In this document: piece after piece, positions 35,501 to 50,500 of the stretch
Numbering within the stretch: the first letter of the stretch is position 1
How the letters are laid out: the number at the start of each line of letters is the position of its first letter
From: DATGZX01 sp035296965
Lineage (GTDB): Bacteria; Planctomycetota; Planctomycetia; Gemmatales; Gemmataceae
Length of the DNA: 51,159 nucleotides
Assembly (NCBI GenBank): GCA_035296965.1
Contig: DATGZX010000381.1
Location: 1-51,159 of the forward strand
Reading direction: 5' to 3'
The notes under the pieces: generated by a model
Told to the model about the DNA's origin: nothing
Databases searched by the model: none
Seen by the model: the letters and a program-made list of their open reading frames with translations, nothing else
Made by a program: the position numbers and the translations under genes

Positions 35501-38500
35501 GCCAAGCGGCGCGGAGATTTGACCCACGCGGAGGTCGCCATGGACCTCTTCGAGGTAAACGGCTTGGTCGCCGAACGCACTGATGACGCCCGTTGGGGAG
35601 CTGGAAGTGTCAATGGTCACCGGGCTGGCTGACGCACCGATCGCGCCGAGAACGGCATTGAGCGTGACTGCCGGTGCGCTGATATCCGTCGTGCCGTCGG
35701 TGTTGCTATTGTTGATGTTACCGGTCTGGTTCGCCACGGTGACGCTGGTTGCAGCATCGAGCTGCCCCAGGTTGACGTCACCCGAATCGATCAGCAGATC
35801 GATGCCCCCGGCGGTTGAGACGAGGTGCCCGACATTCAGTGCCGCCGCGCTCTCGATGTAAACGTCGTGCCGAACAGTCCCCGTCAGATCCCCTGAGCCG
35901 AGCTGAATAACCAGCCGGCCGTTAAGCGTACCGGCGCTGCCGCCAACCTCCAGGTCAAGCGCTTGGCTACGCACAACGACACCGGCATTCTCGGAAACGA
36001 TGTTGCCGTTGGGTACATCGAGTTGCGCAGCTTGCCCGGCGACGGCCCGGGCCAAGCGCAGGTCGCCGCCCACTTGTTCCAGATAGAGATCCTGCCCCGC
36101 CAGGGCCAGGGCCACCTGGCCGCCGACCTCAACAACCAGCGGGTTGCTGGCACTGCTGCCCAGGTTGCCGATGCCGGCAAGCAGGGTGAGATCGCCAGAG
36201 GTTTTGATCTGTGTCGAAGCAGTGCCGGCACTGACGATGTTTCGTGGCGCCGTAATGCTGACTGGTCCGCCGGCAACGACCCGGCCGATTTCCAGGTCCT
36301 GCGTCGTGCTCTGTACATACAAGGCGCCCTGTACCTGGGCGTTCAGCGAGCCCGATACGGAGACGAACAAAGGTGCCGTCACCGAAACGAGAATGCCCGT
36401 GAGGGTCGCCCCAACCGGCTCTTGACCGAACTTGAAGGTGATGGTCTGGCCGTTCAACATTCCCTGTTCGACAACATCGCCGGGCGCGGCGGCAATTGCG
36501 AGTGCCGCGGCCTGGTTGCTGTTAAGTGTTCCGTTAAACAGGTCTGTGTACAAGATCGCGATTGGTGTTCCGAGTTGTCCGACACTATCACTCTCGTCGT
36601 TCAAGTTCACGACCAGCCCCGAGACGTTGGGTGTGCCGATGCCAACGGGCGTTCCCGTCGTCGGGTTGAGCGCCGTGTCCTCGACGAAGGTGCTGAGCTG
36701 ATTCTGGGTCCACGTGTGATTCTGCGTGAGATTCGTTGCTTGGTTCGGAGTGGCGGCGTACTGGAAGTTGCGGTCGAACGCCTGGAAGTCCGCCTGCTGC
36801 ATCCAAATAGGCGTGTTGCTTGCGTCGACGAAGTTGCTGTTAAAGAACGTTACGAGGTTCTGAAACAGCCTGCTGGCATAACTCTGAACCTGTGCGTCGG
36901 TCGGACTCGATTGCGACAACTCAGCAGCCACCTGTGGACGATAAAGCGCCACGGCTGTCGCATTCAGGCTGAAGGTCCCGTCGAGTTGCCCGCTAACGAC
37001 GCCTACGCCGCTCGGGTCGGTCTCGGTCTGAACGGCCAGCTTGAGGTACAGGGTTTTGCCGTCGAGCGAGACAGCGTCGACGACGAACGAGCCGTTGTTG
37101 CCGGCGCGAGTGGCGCCGGCGATCTGGATGATCTGGCCCGCCTCGAAGCCGTCGGCCATCCAACTGCCGACTGAGCGCGTGAGGGTTGGATCGTTGGGGA
37201 AAAGGGTGTTCGCAACGGCAGGGGCGAAGCTCACAGTCGGTGTGCCGGTCACGCCTGGTACCACGATAACGGCGACTCCGCTCGATTTCGTTTCGTTTTG
37301 AATCTGAACATTGGCGCCCGCGCTCAGGTACAGAATCGTGCCGTCGGCCGAGACGGCATCGATCGTGAACAAGCCGTTGTTATCGGCGTGAGTGGCACCG
37401 GTAATCTTGATGGTCTGTCCCGCCAGGAAGCCATCGGCTGCCCAACTGCCGGCCGAGCGCGTGAGCGTCGGATCATTGGGGAAAGCGGAGCCCGCATTGG
37501 GTGGGGCGAAAACCAGGGTCGGCGTCCCAGTCATCGCGGCCGCACCAGCCTTGACAGTGATCGTGATGGCGTCGACCTCGCTGGTGACAGTCACGCCGGT
37601 CGATTCCGTTTCATTTCGAATTGCCAGCTTCAGATACAGGGTCGTGCCGTCGGCCGAAATGGCATCGATTGCGAACGAGCCGTTGTTGCTGGCCTGGGTG
37701 GCGCCGGCAATTTGGATGCTTTCTCCTACCAGGAAGCCATCGGCCGTCCAACTGCCGGCCGAGCGCGTGAGCGTCGGGTCGTTGGGGTGGACGGAGTTCG
37801 CGGCAGGCGTCGTGAAAGTCAGGCTTGGGCTCCCGGCCACCCCAACCACGACGGTAACGGTGACCCCGCTCGATTCGGTTTCGTTTTGGATGTGAACATT
37901 GGCACCCGCCCTGAAATACAGGATCGTGCCGTCGGCCGAAACGCCATCGATTGTGAACGAGCCGTTGTTGCCGGCCTGACTGGCGCCGGCAATCTTGATC
38001 GTCTGCCCCGCCTGGAAGCCGTCGGCCGTCCAACTGCCGGCCGAGCGCGTGAGTGTTGGGTCGTTGGGGAAGGGAGCAGAATTTCCCGCCGCCGGAGCAA
38101 ACATCAAGATTGGGTTCGAAGTCACTCCCGCTTCGACGGGAATTTGCAATCCGCCCGAGTCTGTTTCGTTGTGGATCCCAGGGATTAGGTACAGGATCGT
38201 CCCATCGTGAGAGATCGCATCGATGGCAAACGAGCCGTTGTTGCCGGCTTGACCGGCACCGCTAACGTGTATGATCTGGCCAACCTGGAAGCCGTCGGTT
38301 GTCCAACTGCCCGCAGAGCGTGTGAGCGTCGCATCGTCGGGGAAAGGAGCGGCGCCGCCAGGGGCAGGAGCGAAGCTCAAACTCGGGTTTCCGGTCAGGC
38401 CGGCAGTGACGCCGGAGCCGCTTCCCGTCGAAGCAGTTTCGTACTGGATGGCCGCCTTCAGGTAGAGCGTTGCGCCATTCGACGAAATTGCATCGATTGT

Positions 38501-41500
38501 GTACAAGCCTTTGTTCTGCGACGAACCCGTGACCATGATGGTCTGTCCCGACTTGAAGCCGTCGGCTGTCCAGGTGCCTGCCGAGCGGGTGAGAGTGGGG
38601 TCACTGGGGTAAGCCGAACTCGTTGATGGTGGTGCAAACATCAGGACCGGGTTGCCCGTGACCTCTGTCCCATTTTGGAGGAGTTGCCAGTATTGTTGGT
38701 AGTTGCTCCCTGCGAGGTTGTCGAATGTGGCGATGGTGTTATTGGCGCTGGTGTTGTCAAGGAGGTGCAAATTCTGCCAGATTTGGGCAAGCTGCGCCTG
38801 CGAAAGAACCTGAGCCGCCGTTTGCCCGCTCGCGTCGAGAATGTTGCCAGTGGGAACGTCAATCGTCACATCACCGTCAAACGAGGCGATGCTGCCGATC
38901 AAAAGATCGCCACTTTCACGCGTCAGGTTAATATTGCCCTGGGCGCTGGCGCTCACGATTCCACCTGCGGAAACCCCTCCGACGATTGAGCCGAAGGCCG
39001 CGATCAACATCGGCGCGTTGATGCCGATTCCGCCCGTAGTGCTCGCCAGCGTGATGTCATTGCCGGTGACGTTAACTGCCCCGGACGGCAACCCAGATAC
39101 CGCATCGAGGTCCGTCAGGGACGTAATGACCACGTTACCGTAGCCGCTCAGAGCATTGCCGGCCGTGACCTGGTCGATCAATCCCCCCGAATTCAATTGC
39201 AAATACACACCTTGATTGCCGGCTGTGGCATTAAGGACGCCGGAACCCAGCACTGCGGCGAGCGGCTGGGCGGCGCTGCCGATGCTTCCACCGCTGAGGC
39301 CGGAGTCATTTGTGGTGATCGTGAACAGGTTGGAACTGCTAATGATCCATGGGGCACCCGCAGTGCCCAAGCCAGTCACCGTAAAGTTAAGGGAGGGAAC
39401 CGCGGCGTTAAGCGCGCTCTGTAGCTGCGCCGCTGTCGCATTGTAGGCGATGGCAGCGGTAGTGAAAGCGCCATCAATTGTAAGTGTGAAGCTGCCGCCA
39501 GTGGCGGTATTCCACAGTTCCTGGGCCCCGTTAGGTGCGGCCTGAAGCGTGCTGCTCCCGCCAGTTAGGCCGACGACTACCGGGATGATCGTGGATAGAC
39601 CTGTGCCAGTGACGAGCCACGGGTCTCCTAGCGTGCCCAGGCCGGTTACGGTGGCCTGGACGCTGGGGTCCATGGCGTCCAGGGCCGCCTGCAACTGGGC
39701 GGCGGTTGCGTTGTAGGGGAGAGAGGCCGTTCGGAGCACGCCGTTGACGCTCATCTGAATCGTGAAGTCGCCTCCCGTGGCAGCATCCACGATCTGCTGC
39801 GCGCCGGCGGGCACCACCTGGAGCATGCTGCTTCCTGCGCTCAGGGAGTCGTTGGGTTTCAAAGCTGTGAAGCCGGTGCCCACGATGATCCACGGGTCGG
39901 CGGCAGTTCCCGAGCCGGTCACCAACACCTGGACGCCCGCGAGAGAACCGAGGGCTGCCTGCAGGATGGCGGCGCTGGCGTTGTAGGGGATGTTGCCAGT
40001 TGTCTCGGAAACACCATTGATCGTTGCCGATAAGGTGAACGTCCCGCCAGTGGCGTTGTTCGACAGACTGAGCGCCTCGACCGGCAGAGATTGGAGGGTA
40101 CTCTTGCCGGTGAGCCCAGAGTCATTGGTGGTGATCGTGGCCAAGCCGGAGCCACTGATGAGCCAGGGGTCGCTCGGCGTGCCCACACCTGTTACCGTCG
40201 CCGTTACGGCGTTGGGCGTGAGGGCGGCGAGCGCCGCCTGCAGGACAGCGGCGCTGGCGTTGTAGGGAATAATGCCCGTCGTTTCCGCAACGCCGTTGAC
40301 GGTCGCGGAAATCGTGAACGTTCCGCTGGCGGCGTTGTTCGATAGCTCCAGCGCTCCAGCCGGCACGGACTGCAGCGTACTGCTGCCGCCGGTGAGCCCG
40401 AACGGGACGGGCGTGATCGTTGATACGCCTGTGCCGCTGATGAGCCAGGGGTCGGCAACCGTGCCCAGGCCGGTCACGGCCGCATGGACGCTGGAACCCA
40501 ACGCGTCGAGGGCGGCCTGAAGTTGCGCAGCGGTTGTGCCCGCGGGAAGGGTCGTGAATAGGGTCTGGCTATTGACGATCATTTGAATCGTGAACGCGCC
40601 GCCGCTGCCGCTGGTGGAGAGCTGTTGAGCCCCGGCGGGCACGTTTTGCAAGGTACTGCTGCCACCGGTGAGCTTGGAGTCGTCCGTGGACAACGAGGTG
40701 TAGCCGCTGCCGCTGATCACCCAGGGATCAGTGGCCGTGCCGGAGCCCGTCACCAAGACAGTGACCCCTGCCAGGCCGTTGAGCGCTGCTTGCACTTGGG
40801 CGCCGCTGGCATTGAAGGCCAGGGCAGCCGTCGTCTCAGGCTTGCTGCTGACGGTCGCGGTGATCGTGAATGTTCCGCCGGTGGCATTGTTCCATAGCTC
40901 TTGAGCCCCGGCAGGAGCGGGTTGGTCCGTTGTGGTTAGGCTAGAATCGTTGGCGGAAAGCGCGGAGAAGGCATGGCCCACGATAATCCACGGGTCGCTA
41001 ACGGTACCCGAACCGGTGACCGTGACGACCACGCCTGCCAGGTCGTTCAGGGCAGCCTGCACTGCGCTAGCGGTCGTGTTGTAGTCGATCGGGTTGGTAG
41101 TTTCCGTCTTGCCGCCGACAACCGCGGAGATCGTGAAGGTGCCGCTGGTGGCGGTGTTCCATAGTTCCTGTGCCCCGGCCGGAATCGTCTGGACAATGCT
41201 GTTATAAGTCAGCCCAGAGTCATTGAGTGACAGGGTCGAGACTCCGCTGCCAAGAATACTCCAGGGGTTCGCGCTCGTGCCCGCGCCGGTCACGGTGACT
41301 TTGACCCCCGCCAGGCCGTTGAGCGCCGCTTGCAACTGGGCGGCGGTCGCGTTGTGGCTAAGTGGGGCGGTCGTCTCCGTATTGCCGTTCACCGTGGCGG
41401 TGATCGTGAACGTACCTCCCGTCGCGTTATTCCACAGCCGCTGTTCTTCGGGAAGAACCGATTGGACGGCGATGCTGCCGCCGACTAAGCCGGAATCGTT

Positions 41501-44500
41501 CACGGTGATCGTGGCTGCTAATCCGCCGATGAGCCAGGGATCGCCCTGTGTGCCCGAACCCGTGACGATGACGTTGACGCCCGCCAGGCTGTTGAGCGCT
41601 GCTTGCAGTACGGCGCCGATGGCGTTGTAAGCCAATGGCGCCGTCGTCTGGGTCTTACCGTTGATGTTCACCGAGATCGTAAACGTGCCGCCGCTGGCAT
41701 TATTCGATAACTGCAGCGCCCCGGCGGGCACCGTTTTCACGGTGCTACTGCCGCCGATTGCCTGGAGGGTTAGACCATTCGACTCCAGGGAAGCGCCCGC
41801 TGTCTCGGTGATATTACCCTGGGCCGTGATGCTCGTCGTGCCAAGCGGATTGACGATCTGACCCTCGATAATGACCGGGGCGTTCGAGGTGATCGTGATG
41901 TCGCCGGTCGCCGTTCCGAAAAAGTTAATGCCGATCGGGTTATCCGCCTTGACCGAGCTGGTCAGGGTGAGGGATGCAAGATCCGCGAAATAATATACCC
42001 AGGGATCGACATTGCCGCCGCCGCTTGGGGCTGAGAACCCAAAGTGGTTGTCGTGATAATTGACTGGCTGGCCGTAAGCGAAGCTGTAGCCGGAAATGCT
42101 TTCATAAAACGCGGTGTTCTCCAATGAGCTGTTAGAAATAACCTGACCGACCGACGTGGACGTCGCATTACCCGAGGAATCGAGAAACTGCCATGGGTTA
42201 TTGGGCTGACTTGTGGGGAAGTTCCACACCCATTGACCGTCATTTGAGACCGTTCGGCTAAGGCTGGCCGTTAGGGTCCACTGCCAGCGCGTGCCGGCCG
42301 AGGGGTCGTAGCTCGCCGAAGATCCATTCACCGTGTAACTAGGTGCGCTGTTTTGCAGATTCGCAAGACTTTCGTTGACCGAACCCTGGTGAACGGCGAT
42401 GTTTTGCCCAGATTGGTAAACGTAAAGCGTCTGAGTCTGCTTGAGCGTGTCGATGATATCGACCTGGCTGACCGCGGCGTTCGTTGAAGCGCCGGCATAG
42501 ATGTTCTGCACAACCAATGGGATACCGGTCTGATTATCGACGGTCACCTGGCCGAGGCCGCCACGGACGTTGATCTGTCCAAGCGTGTTGACGCTGATGA
42601 TGTTGCCATCGAGAGCCACAAAGCCGCCGCCGGAAGAGGCCGTCAGGTTCTCCACAGTGATCTGGTTGGTCTGCGCGTTGTAAGTGGCGGTAATTTGGGC
42701 ATCGCCCGGCGTCAGCGTGGCCAAGGGGATGTTGAACACTGGCCCTGCGCCCCCTTGGTCGAAGAGGAGTTTATCGAATGCCAGTGCGCCATCGAGAGTG
42801 GCCGGCAGTTCGAGGGACCAGATGGTCGGTTGTCCGGCCGTGATGGACCCGTCAATGTCAATGGTGTCGGCCTTGATGACGATTTGCCCGCCCACAACGT
42901 CGGCGCTGGCCTGAGGCCCCGATTGGTCGGAGTACAGATAACCAGTGTTGCCGGAACTCTGCACCAGCGGCTCGACGGGCACCACGGGGAAATAACCCTC
43001 GTTGAATTGGCTGGAGCTGTCCGAGGAAATGGCATAGGCCTGGCCGATGGGACTCAAAGTGCTGGCCGTTCCCGATGTTCCGTCGTGCGGGATGCTGCCG
43101 ACCCACGGAAGATCATCGCCGAAGTAGACGTAGCTGTCGCCCGCGCGTGGGACGAACGTGAAATTGCCCTGATCGGTGGTGTTCGGCGAATCGCCGGCGG
43201 CGCCAATTAGATACTGTGTGAAGCTCTGGGAGTCCGTGAAAGACCCGTTGGCGTTGTATTCCGCGTTGGCGACCCAGGCGATGGCGTTATTCGAATTAGG
43301 AACACCCGAAGCAGGGTTGCCGCCTGGCCAGAGCATGAAGTTTTGCCATTGCGCGAATGGATCCCCGCTGGAGTGATAAGGGTTCGGAGAAGGAATCTGA
43401 ACGACCTCCGCACCGTTGGGCACATTTACAGTTTCTTGCTTGACCGCAATGACGGCTCCCTGGGCAAATGATCCAGTGTCGTTCGTGATCGTCAGGCTTC
43501 CCCCAAGATTTTCGATCGTGCCGCCCACCACTAACAATGGCCCCGCGTTTGTTGCAGAGGTGCCCACCGAACTGGGGTAACTGTTCGTGATGCTTATAGC
43601 CGGCTCGCCATTGCCAGCCTTCTGATTGAGAGTGATGCTGGTTCCCGCCGCCGTGGCCCCTCCGGTGAAGAGAACTGTGGCCCCTGGCTGGTTAGGAATC
43701 GCAATGGTCCCGAGGATGAGGTAGTCGGGGCTTGCGTTGCTGACAGTGATGGTGGGCCCGCCGTAGGCGTCGATACTGCCGCCGCCTTGCAGATGGCCGG
43801 CATTGACCGTTACCGTTCCGCCCGCGGCAAATAACGCCCCAAACTCCAGGGCGGTGACATTAGTCGATGAAACGTTGCTGTCCAGCACCTGGGCCTCCAG
43901 GCCAGTGTAAATACCGTTGATGTAATTCGGTGCATTAAAGTTCGAATCGACCTGATACGTATAAGGCGTGTGCGGATTGCCGTCAGGATTCGTGCTGACA
44001 TTGCCGTTACCGTCGATATTGATCGTAAGCTCGTGAAAGATACCAGCGGTGATGGTGCCGTTTTCCGTAACGGTGGATGAAGCCGAGCTCGACGGCGTGC
44101 TCGTGCCGTCTGTGGCGGGGATGAATCCGAGTTCGTAGCCGTGCCCTGTTCCGTCGGCTTGCGCGGTAGGCACGCCCGGGAAGGCGCCGATCGTTGTGTT
44201 TTGACCGCTATTGATGTGCGCGCCCGCGTCGATGGTCAGGGAAGCGTTGCTCACGAGAGTGGTGCTGGCCGTCGCGGCTGGAATGGCGATCAGGCCGCGG
44301 ACGTAGCCAATGGCGTTGGCGGTGCCGCTGATCACCGTGAAGAACCGCCCAGCGGGGTCGTTGCCGGCCGTCAGATTCACGTTGCCGATGGCAGTCATCG
44401 TGCTGGCGCCTACCTCCACGGATTGATTGGAGGTCACGTTGGTGCTGGCATCAGCCACGCCGACGGCAGCCGCACCGTAAGTGGTAACCTCGGAATTGGT

Positions 44501-47500
44501 CTGGGCAAGCACTGATGTGTAAGTGCCGACGCCGATATTGCCTTGACTGGTAAACATTCCTCCAGAGCCAATTGTCACCTGGTTATTCAGGGTGGCCGAC
44601 AGAGAGGAATTGACGCCTGCGCCTTCGATGGCGCCCCCGGTCGTCAACGTGACCTGATCGTTCGTGTTCACGACGCTTGACGCTACCAACGTAATACCGC
44701 CGGGATTTGTGTTCGGATCGGTTCCTGAGTTGATGACCACACTATTGCCGACGGTTATGCTGGCGCTTTCCGGCGTCGAGGCGTCGATGCTGGATTGGCT
44801 CACTGCGGCCGTGCCGTTGAGCAGGCCGCCAGCCCCGGCAGATGAGCCGCCGGTCGATTCCAGGAACTGGTTCTGGGCCGCGATCGTCACCGTGCCGTTG
44901 GCCGTGATAGTCAGACCATTGCCGACGGTTACGGCCGCCGAGGTGTTATCGGTATTGGTCGCGAAGGCACCGCTCGCGCCCGCGGCGGCGGCGTTCGTCG
45001 AATCCGAATTCGGCGCGTAAGTACTGGTGTTGAACGCCATGATCATGACGTTGCCGGCGTTGATCGTGCCGCTGCCGCTGCCCGCCTGAACGGTCGAGTT
45101 ATCCGTCGTGGTCGCGCTCGAAGCGTCGCCTGCGAACACACCGCCGCTGCCGGCCGTGCTTGAAGCCACGTTGTCATCGGCACCCATCGCCATCACGGAG
45201 ATCAGGCCGGTTCGGTTCGCATTGGTGCCGACGCCGTTTCCAAGACCCGCGAAAGTAGAAACCCCCGAACTCGCAACAGCGATGTCGGCACCGATGCCAA
45301 CGAAGCCCACAGCCACGCCGGTCGCGTCGGCCGATTGCAAGGTCTGATTGGTGGCATCGATATTGACATCGCCATTGGGGAGCAGCACCGAATCGCCCGT
45401 GTACGCCTGAACCGTGCCGTTGCTGGAGGTCTCTGCGTAGGTCGCATTGGCGCCGACCAGTGTCCCCCCCGCGCCGGCGATGGCCTGTGCATAGGCGCTG
45501 GGGCTGCTCCCGGGCTGTTGGAGCGCGCTGATCGTCAGCGACGTCGCCGCAAGCTTGACTCCCTTGGGGTTGACCCCCTGCGGCGGGTTATTGGTGCCCA
45601 CAAAAGCGACGACCGTGGCGTCGTTGTCGGCCGTCGAATAGGAAGCGCCCAGACCCACGGCGCCCACGGCCACACCCTTGCTCGTGGCGTTGCTCGCCGG
45701 CGTCTCCGATGCCATGACGGAGATGGCGCCTGTGGTCGTCAGATTGGCACCGTCGCCTACCGATGCTTGGACGCCGGGGTTGATGGCAGCCTGCGAGTCG
45801 TTGACCGCCCCCGCGCCGATGCCTGCCGCCACGGCGATGGCATCCGTGTATACGTTATCAATGGAAGCGGCCGACACCGTGATGCTCCCGACTGACTCGC
45901 CCGACTGCTGGCCCACTTGGACGTTTGTGTCCAGATAAGAATCGGTGCTGCCGCCCGCCGTCCCCAGGGCAATCGCGGCGCCGGCGGCTACCCCGCCGAT
46001 GGCTCCCCCGACGACGTCCGCGTTCAGAGTTCGGTTGGCAGATGCCTCGACTGTCAAGCTGGCGGCCTGGGGAATGTGTGCTCCGCTGCCGACATAGGCT
46101 GCCTCGGTGCTCGTGTCGTTGAGGACGATGACCTGGGCTCCCAGAGCCACGATGCCCGCCTGGCCGGCGTAAGCGTTGCCGGTCACGTTGTCCGTGAGGG
46201 CCGCATTCACGAGGATATTGCCAGCGGAGCCCGTGCTTACAGTAGCGCCCTGATCGATGTAAGCGCTCAGGTGACTCTGAATGTTGACCACGGCCACCGA
46301 GCCGCCTATGCCCGCTACACCGACCGAGATGCCGCCCACCGTGACGTTGAAAGTTACATTTTCCTTGGCCAGGACGCTAACATTGCCTGTGCCGCCCTGG
46401 TTTTCGCCGGCGCGGACGGTAGCGCCGGCGGCGATGAATGCTGCCGTGCCGCTTGGTGCAGAAGTCGACATGGCGCCATTGACTGCGCTGCTCGTGCCAG
46501 TCGACGGTATCATCTTCGAAGCGGTTTGTACGTTCGTGCCCACGAGGTTCGAGCTTGGTGAGCCGCCCGTCGATTGGTAACCGCTGAGTTCGGAGTTGAG
46601 GCTCCCGGTCTCGCTATCAGCCCCGCTCGTTGTGGAGCCCAGGCCCGTGCTGCCGCTTTGCAAGCTATTCGTGGAATCACCGCTGCTGTCGGAGTAACCG
46701 GAGCTGAACGAGCTGCCGAGCGTCCAGACGGACACGGAGCCGGCAAGGGCCGCAATCCCACCGGCCGCGCTGACAGCGTAACTGGAGACATTCTTGATCG
46801 AAAGCGCAGTGACGGTGACGTCCTGTGGCGCGTGCACCTCCGCGTCGGAGCCAATATAAGCCGATGTGTTGTTCTGCACAAAGCCGACGTCGATGCCGCC
46901 GCCAATGCCGGCGATGCCGCCCCCAATGCCGCCGCCGAAGCCAAAGACCGTGGCCGAGTTGGCCGCCGACACGTTGACCGAGTCGGCAGCGTTGGGATTG
47001 ACCAGCGAATTGTTGACCACCGCATTGGTATCGATGTAGGCCTTGGTGGTCGAGCTCACCAGCTCCACAGAGACGCCGCCCCCGAGGCCGACGTAGAAAC
47101 CGCCCCCGCCGGCGACCGAGACGCTGAGGATGTTTTCGCTCGATGACGCCTGGACTGCCAAACCGTTGAAGCTGGCCAAGGTCGAAAACCCGGGCTCCGG
47201 TTCGCCGTCGGCGGAGGCCGAAGAGGAGGCGTAGCCGCCGTCGCGGATCGAGTTGACGAGAGCGGCGGAGTTGCCCGCGGCGTGCACGACGGCCATCTGG
47301 CCGACGAATGCCTCGGTGTCCTTGGTGACGACGGTAACTGCCACGCCGGCCCCGATGCCGCCGGCGCCGATGCCGACCCCGATCGCACCAGCGATCGTAT
47401 ACGTCTTGGTGTCGTCGCTGGCGTCGATCAGTATGTTGCCGCCGGCGTTGGCCGATGCCGCAAGACCGCCCGGGTCGTTCGCGTTCGTGCTCGGATTGTT

Positions 47501-50500
47501 GCCAATGTAGGCGTAGGTAGTGTCATTCAGGACGATTACGGAGACCGCCCCGCTGACGGCGACGGTGCCCGAACCGGCGGCGGCGGCTGTAATAGCAAGA
47601 ACGTCTTCTTCCCCCCGGGCTCGAACCGTGATGTCGCGCAGCGCGTTGACCGAGGCTCCGTCATCGATGAATGCCTTGGTGGCATTCGTGACCACAATCA
47701 CCCCAGCGTCCGGGCTGACGCCGACCGCGCCGGCCAGGCTGATCCCAGCCGCGATGCCGAGGTAGGAGTAGTCGTCGCCGGCCGCGACCAGGACCGACTG
47801 GTTCGTGCCGTCGCCGCTGTTGTTGGCGTTCACCTGGGCGCCCGGGGCAATGTATGCCGACGTGTGCGTGGTCAGGACGTTGACCGCGCCGCTGATATTC
47901 ACAGCGACCGAGCCGCTTGCGCCACCGCTGCCGCCAATGACTTCGAACTCGTCTTGGTTCACTGCCGTGACGGCAACCCCTTGCATGCTCGTGGTTTCCG
48001 GAGTGGCAGTCCGGTCACTAGTGAGCCGCGGGTTGTCAAGCTGCGACGAGCCGGCATCCGGTAGATTGGCGTTCTCACTGCCCGGTGCCACGGATCCGAC
48101 GCTGCCACTGGACTGCGTGTAAGGGACAAAGTTAACCGTAAACAGCCCGTCGTCCGCGCTGAGGGGATCCATAGGGACAAGGGCCATGGCGTGGACACTG
48201 GCACCGGGACCGATGAAGGCCTCGGTGGTCTTGGTCACAATGGGGATCGCCGCGGCAGCCCCGATGCTGGCGTCGCCGCCGCCGCTGATATTGCCGGCGA
48301 AACCCAGCATGCTGGTAGCTTCGTTGGCGGCAACTTCGACGTTTCCACGGGCGGTCACATTGGTCGGACCCCCCACAGCGTTCTGATCTTCCTCGTCCAA
48401 CCCGATGAAGGCACGCGTGGTGACGCTCAAAACATACACCCCGATGGAGCCGGCGATGCCGACAGAACCACCGACGCCCAGCGACGCGACGACCGAGGTG
48501 ATCGTCTCGCTCGATTCCGCCTGAACAATCACGTTCCCGCCGGCATTGACGCTGGCAGTGGCGATGTATGCCTGCGTGTTCTTGGTAATCACGCCAACGT
48601 CTATGCCAGCGCCGATGCCCGCCGAACCTCCACCCGACAGTGCCCCGGCCGTGCTGAACAAGGTCGTGGTGTCCGAGGCCAGGAGCGCCACATTCGGTGT
48701 CGTGCCGCTGCGGCCTGAAGCGTCAACCGAGGCGCCGTGATCAATATAGGCCCGCGTCGTATCGTTCCAGACGTTGATCGTCGCTGAGCCGGCCACTCCT
48801 GCGGATCCACCTGCGGCGCCGGCGACGGCGATTGTCGTAATGTCCTCGGAAATGGACCCTGTGAGAGAAAGACCCGTACTACCGTGACTCGAAATCGTGG
48901 CGCCTTCTCCAATGCTCGCTTCGACATCGTCGGTCTTCACGAGCGTGGTATTGGAGATGCCGACGCCCGCAGAACCGCCGCCACCGACACTTCCTGCAAT
49001 GAGGTCGATGGTCTCGTCGGCGGTCGCCGACAGGGTCAGATCGCCGCCAGCGGCGACCAAGGCAGACTCATCGATATGCGCGGTATCGGTTGTGGAGGGA
49101 AAAACGTAGACCGAGATCGAGCCCGAGACTCCCGCGGATTCTCCGACGCCGACTTCCGCCGCCAAGGAGGTAATATTCACCTCGGTGGGCGCCATAATAC
49201 TAATGTCGCCCTTCGCGCTGACGGAGGCGGAGCTAGCGATGTAGGCTTCGGTGTCGCGGAAGAAGACGCCCACGTCGAGCCCAAGGCCAACGCCGGCCTC
49301 TCCGCCGCCCGAAATTCCGCCCGCGCCGTCGACGATCGTGAGGTTGTCCAAGGCCAAGAGCGTCACGCTCTGATCGGCGTTCGCGTTCCCGCTCTGGTTG
49401 ATCTTGGCCGACTGATCGATGTAGGCCGTGGTTTTCTCGAAGAAGACGTTTAGGGTCACCGAGCCGCCGACACTAACTTCGCCAGACAAGGCACCCGCAG
49501 CCGCCGCCGCAGTGGGCTGAATGGGCAAACCATTCAGGCCCAGCGGGAGACCGGTAAGGGGCAGTCCGCTGGCGCTCTTGAGGTTGCTGAGAACCTGTGT
49601 TTCCCAGGACAGTACCCCGTCCGAGGGGGCAATGGATGCCGTGGCTTGCACCGTGAGCGCGTCGGCTGCGTTCGCTTGAGTGCTGGCGCCGATGAACGCT
49701 GTCGTCTGGTTGCGAACCACATTGACCGCCACGGAAACTCCCACCCCTGCGTTCTCCCCTCCAAAGGCAGCGGAGCCATCGATGTTACGCAGCGTGAGGT
49801 CGTTGCTGGCCTCGATGGTGAGCGCACCTTGGGATGTCACGGTCCCTTGGCTGCCGATGGATGCTTGCGTGCCATAATTGCTGGCGTCGTTGCTGCCAAA
49901 GTTGATGACATTGACGCCAAAAGACCCCGCGACACCGGCATCGGATCCGCTCGCCCCGGCGATCGACCAGGTGCGGAAGTCATCGGGCTGGACAACTCCC
50001 GAAACGGTGGGCTGCAGCGCTTCAATCGTAATGCTTGATCCGCTCAGCGTGACGTTGTTGCCGGCGATTGCGTGGTTTGTCACACTGACGACATTCAGGC
50101 TCACCGCAGCGGCAATGGAGTTCTTTTGCGAATTGCTCAACGCCGTCCCCAAGGCTGAGGCGCCTCCCACCGTCCCGTTGGTGGACATGACACTGAGGTC
50201 CCCGCCGGCAAGCAGATGAACGCCGTCCGCAATCGAGGCGACGCTGGTCGACGTGCCAACGTTTATGCCGATGGCGGCGGCAATGCCTACGGTGGCTTCG
50301 CTGTTGCCCCCCTGTGCGCTTGACTCGCTGCTCGCGCTCGTTGAGGAGTCGCTTGGGTTGGCGTTGTCCTGAAGGGCCTGCGATTGCGTCGGCACGCTGG
50401 CATTATTCGTCGGAGCATTGGGCTCATTTTCCCCGTAGGTAGCTTGTTGCTGCGTGTTGCTGTCGGAACTCTGGTCCGAGGAATTGGTGCCGCCCTCACC

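Noticed and set aside
36990..41725. Tandem repeats considered as a CRISPR array or satellite
   Set aside because: All units are in frame, 240-270 bp long and encode conserved protein modules; there are no short direct repeats with unique spacers.
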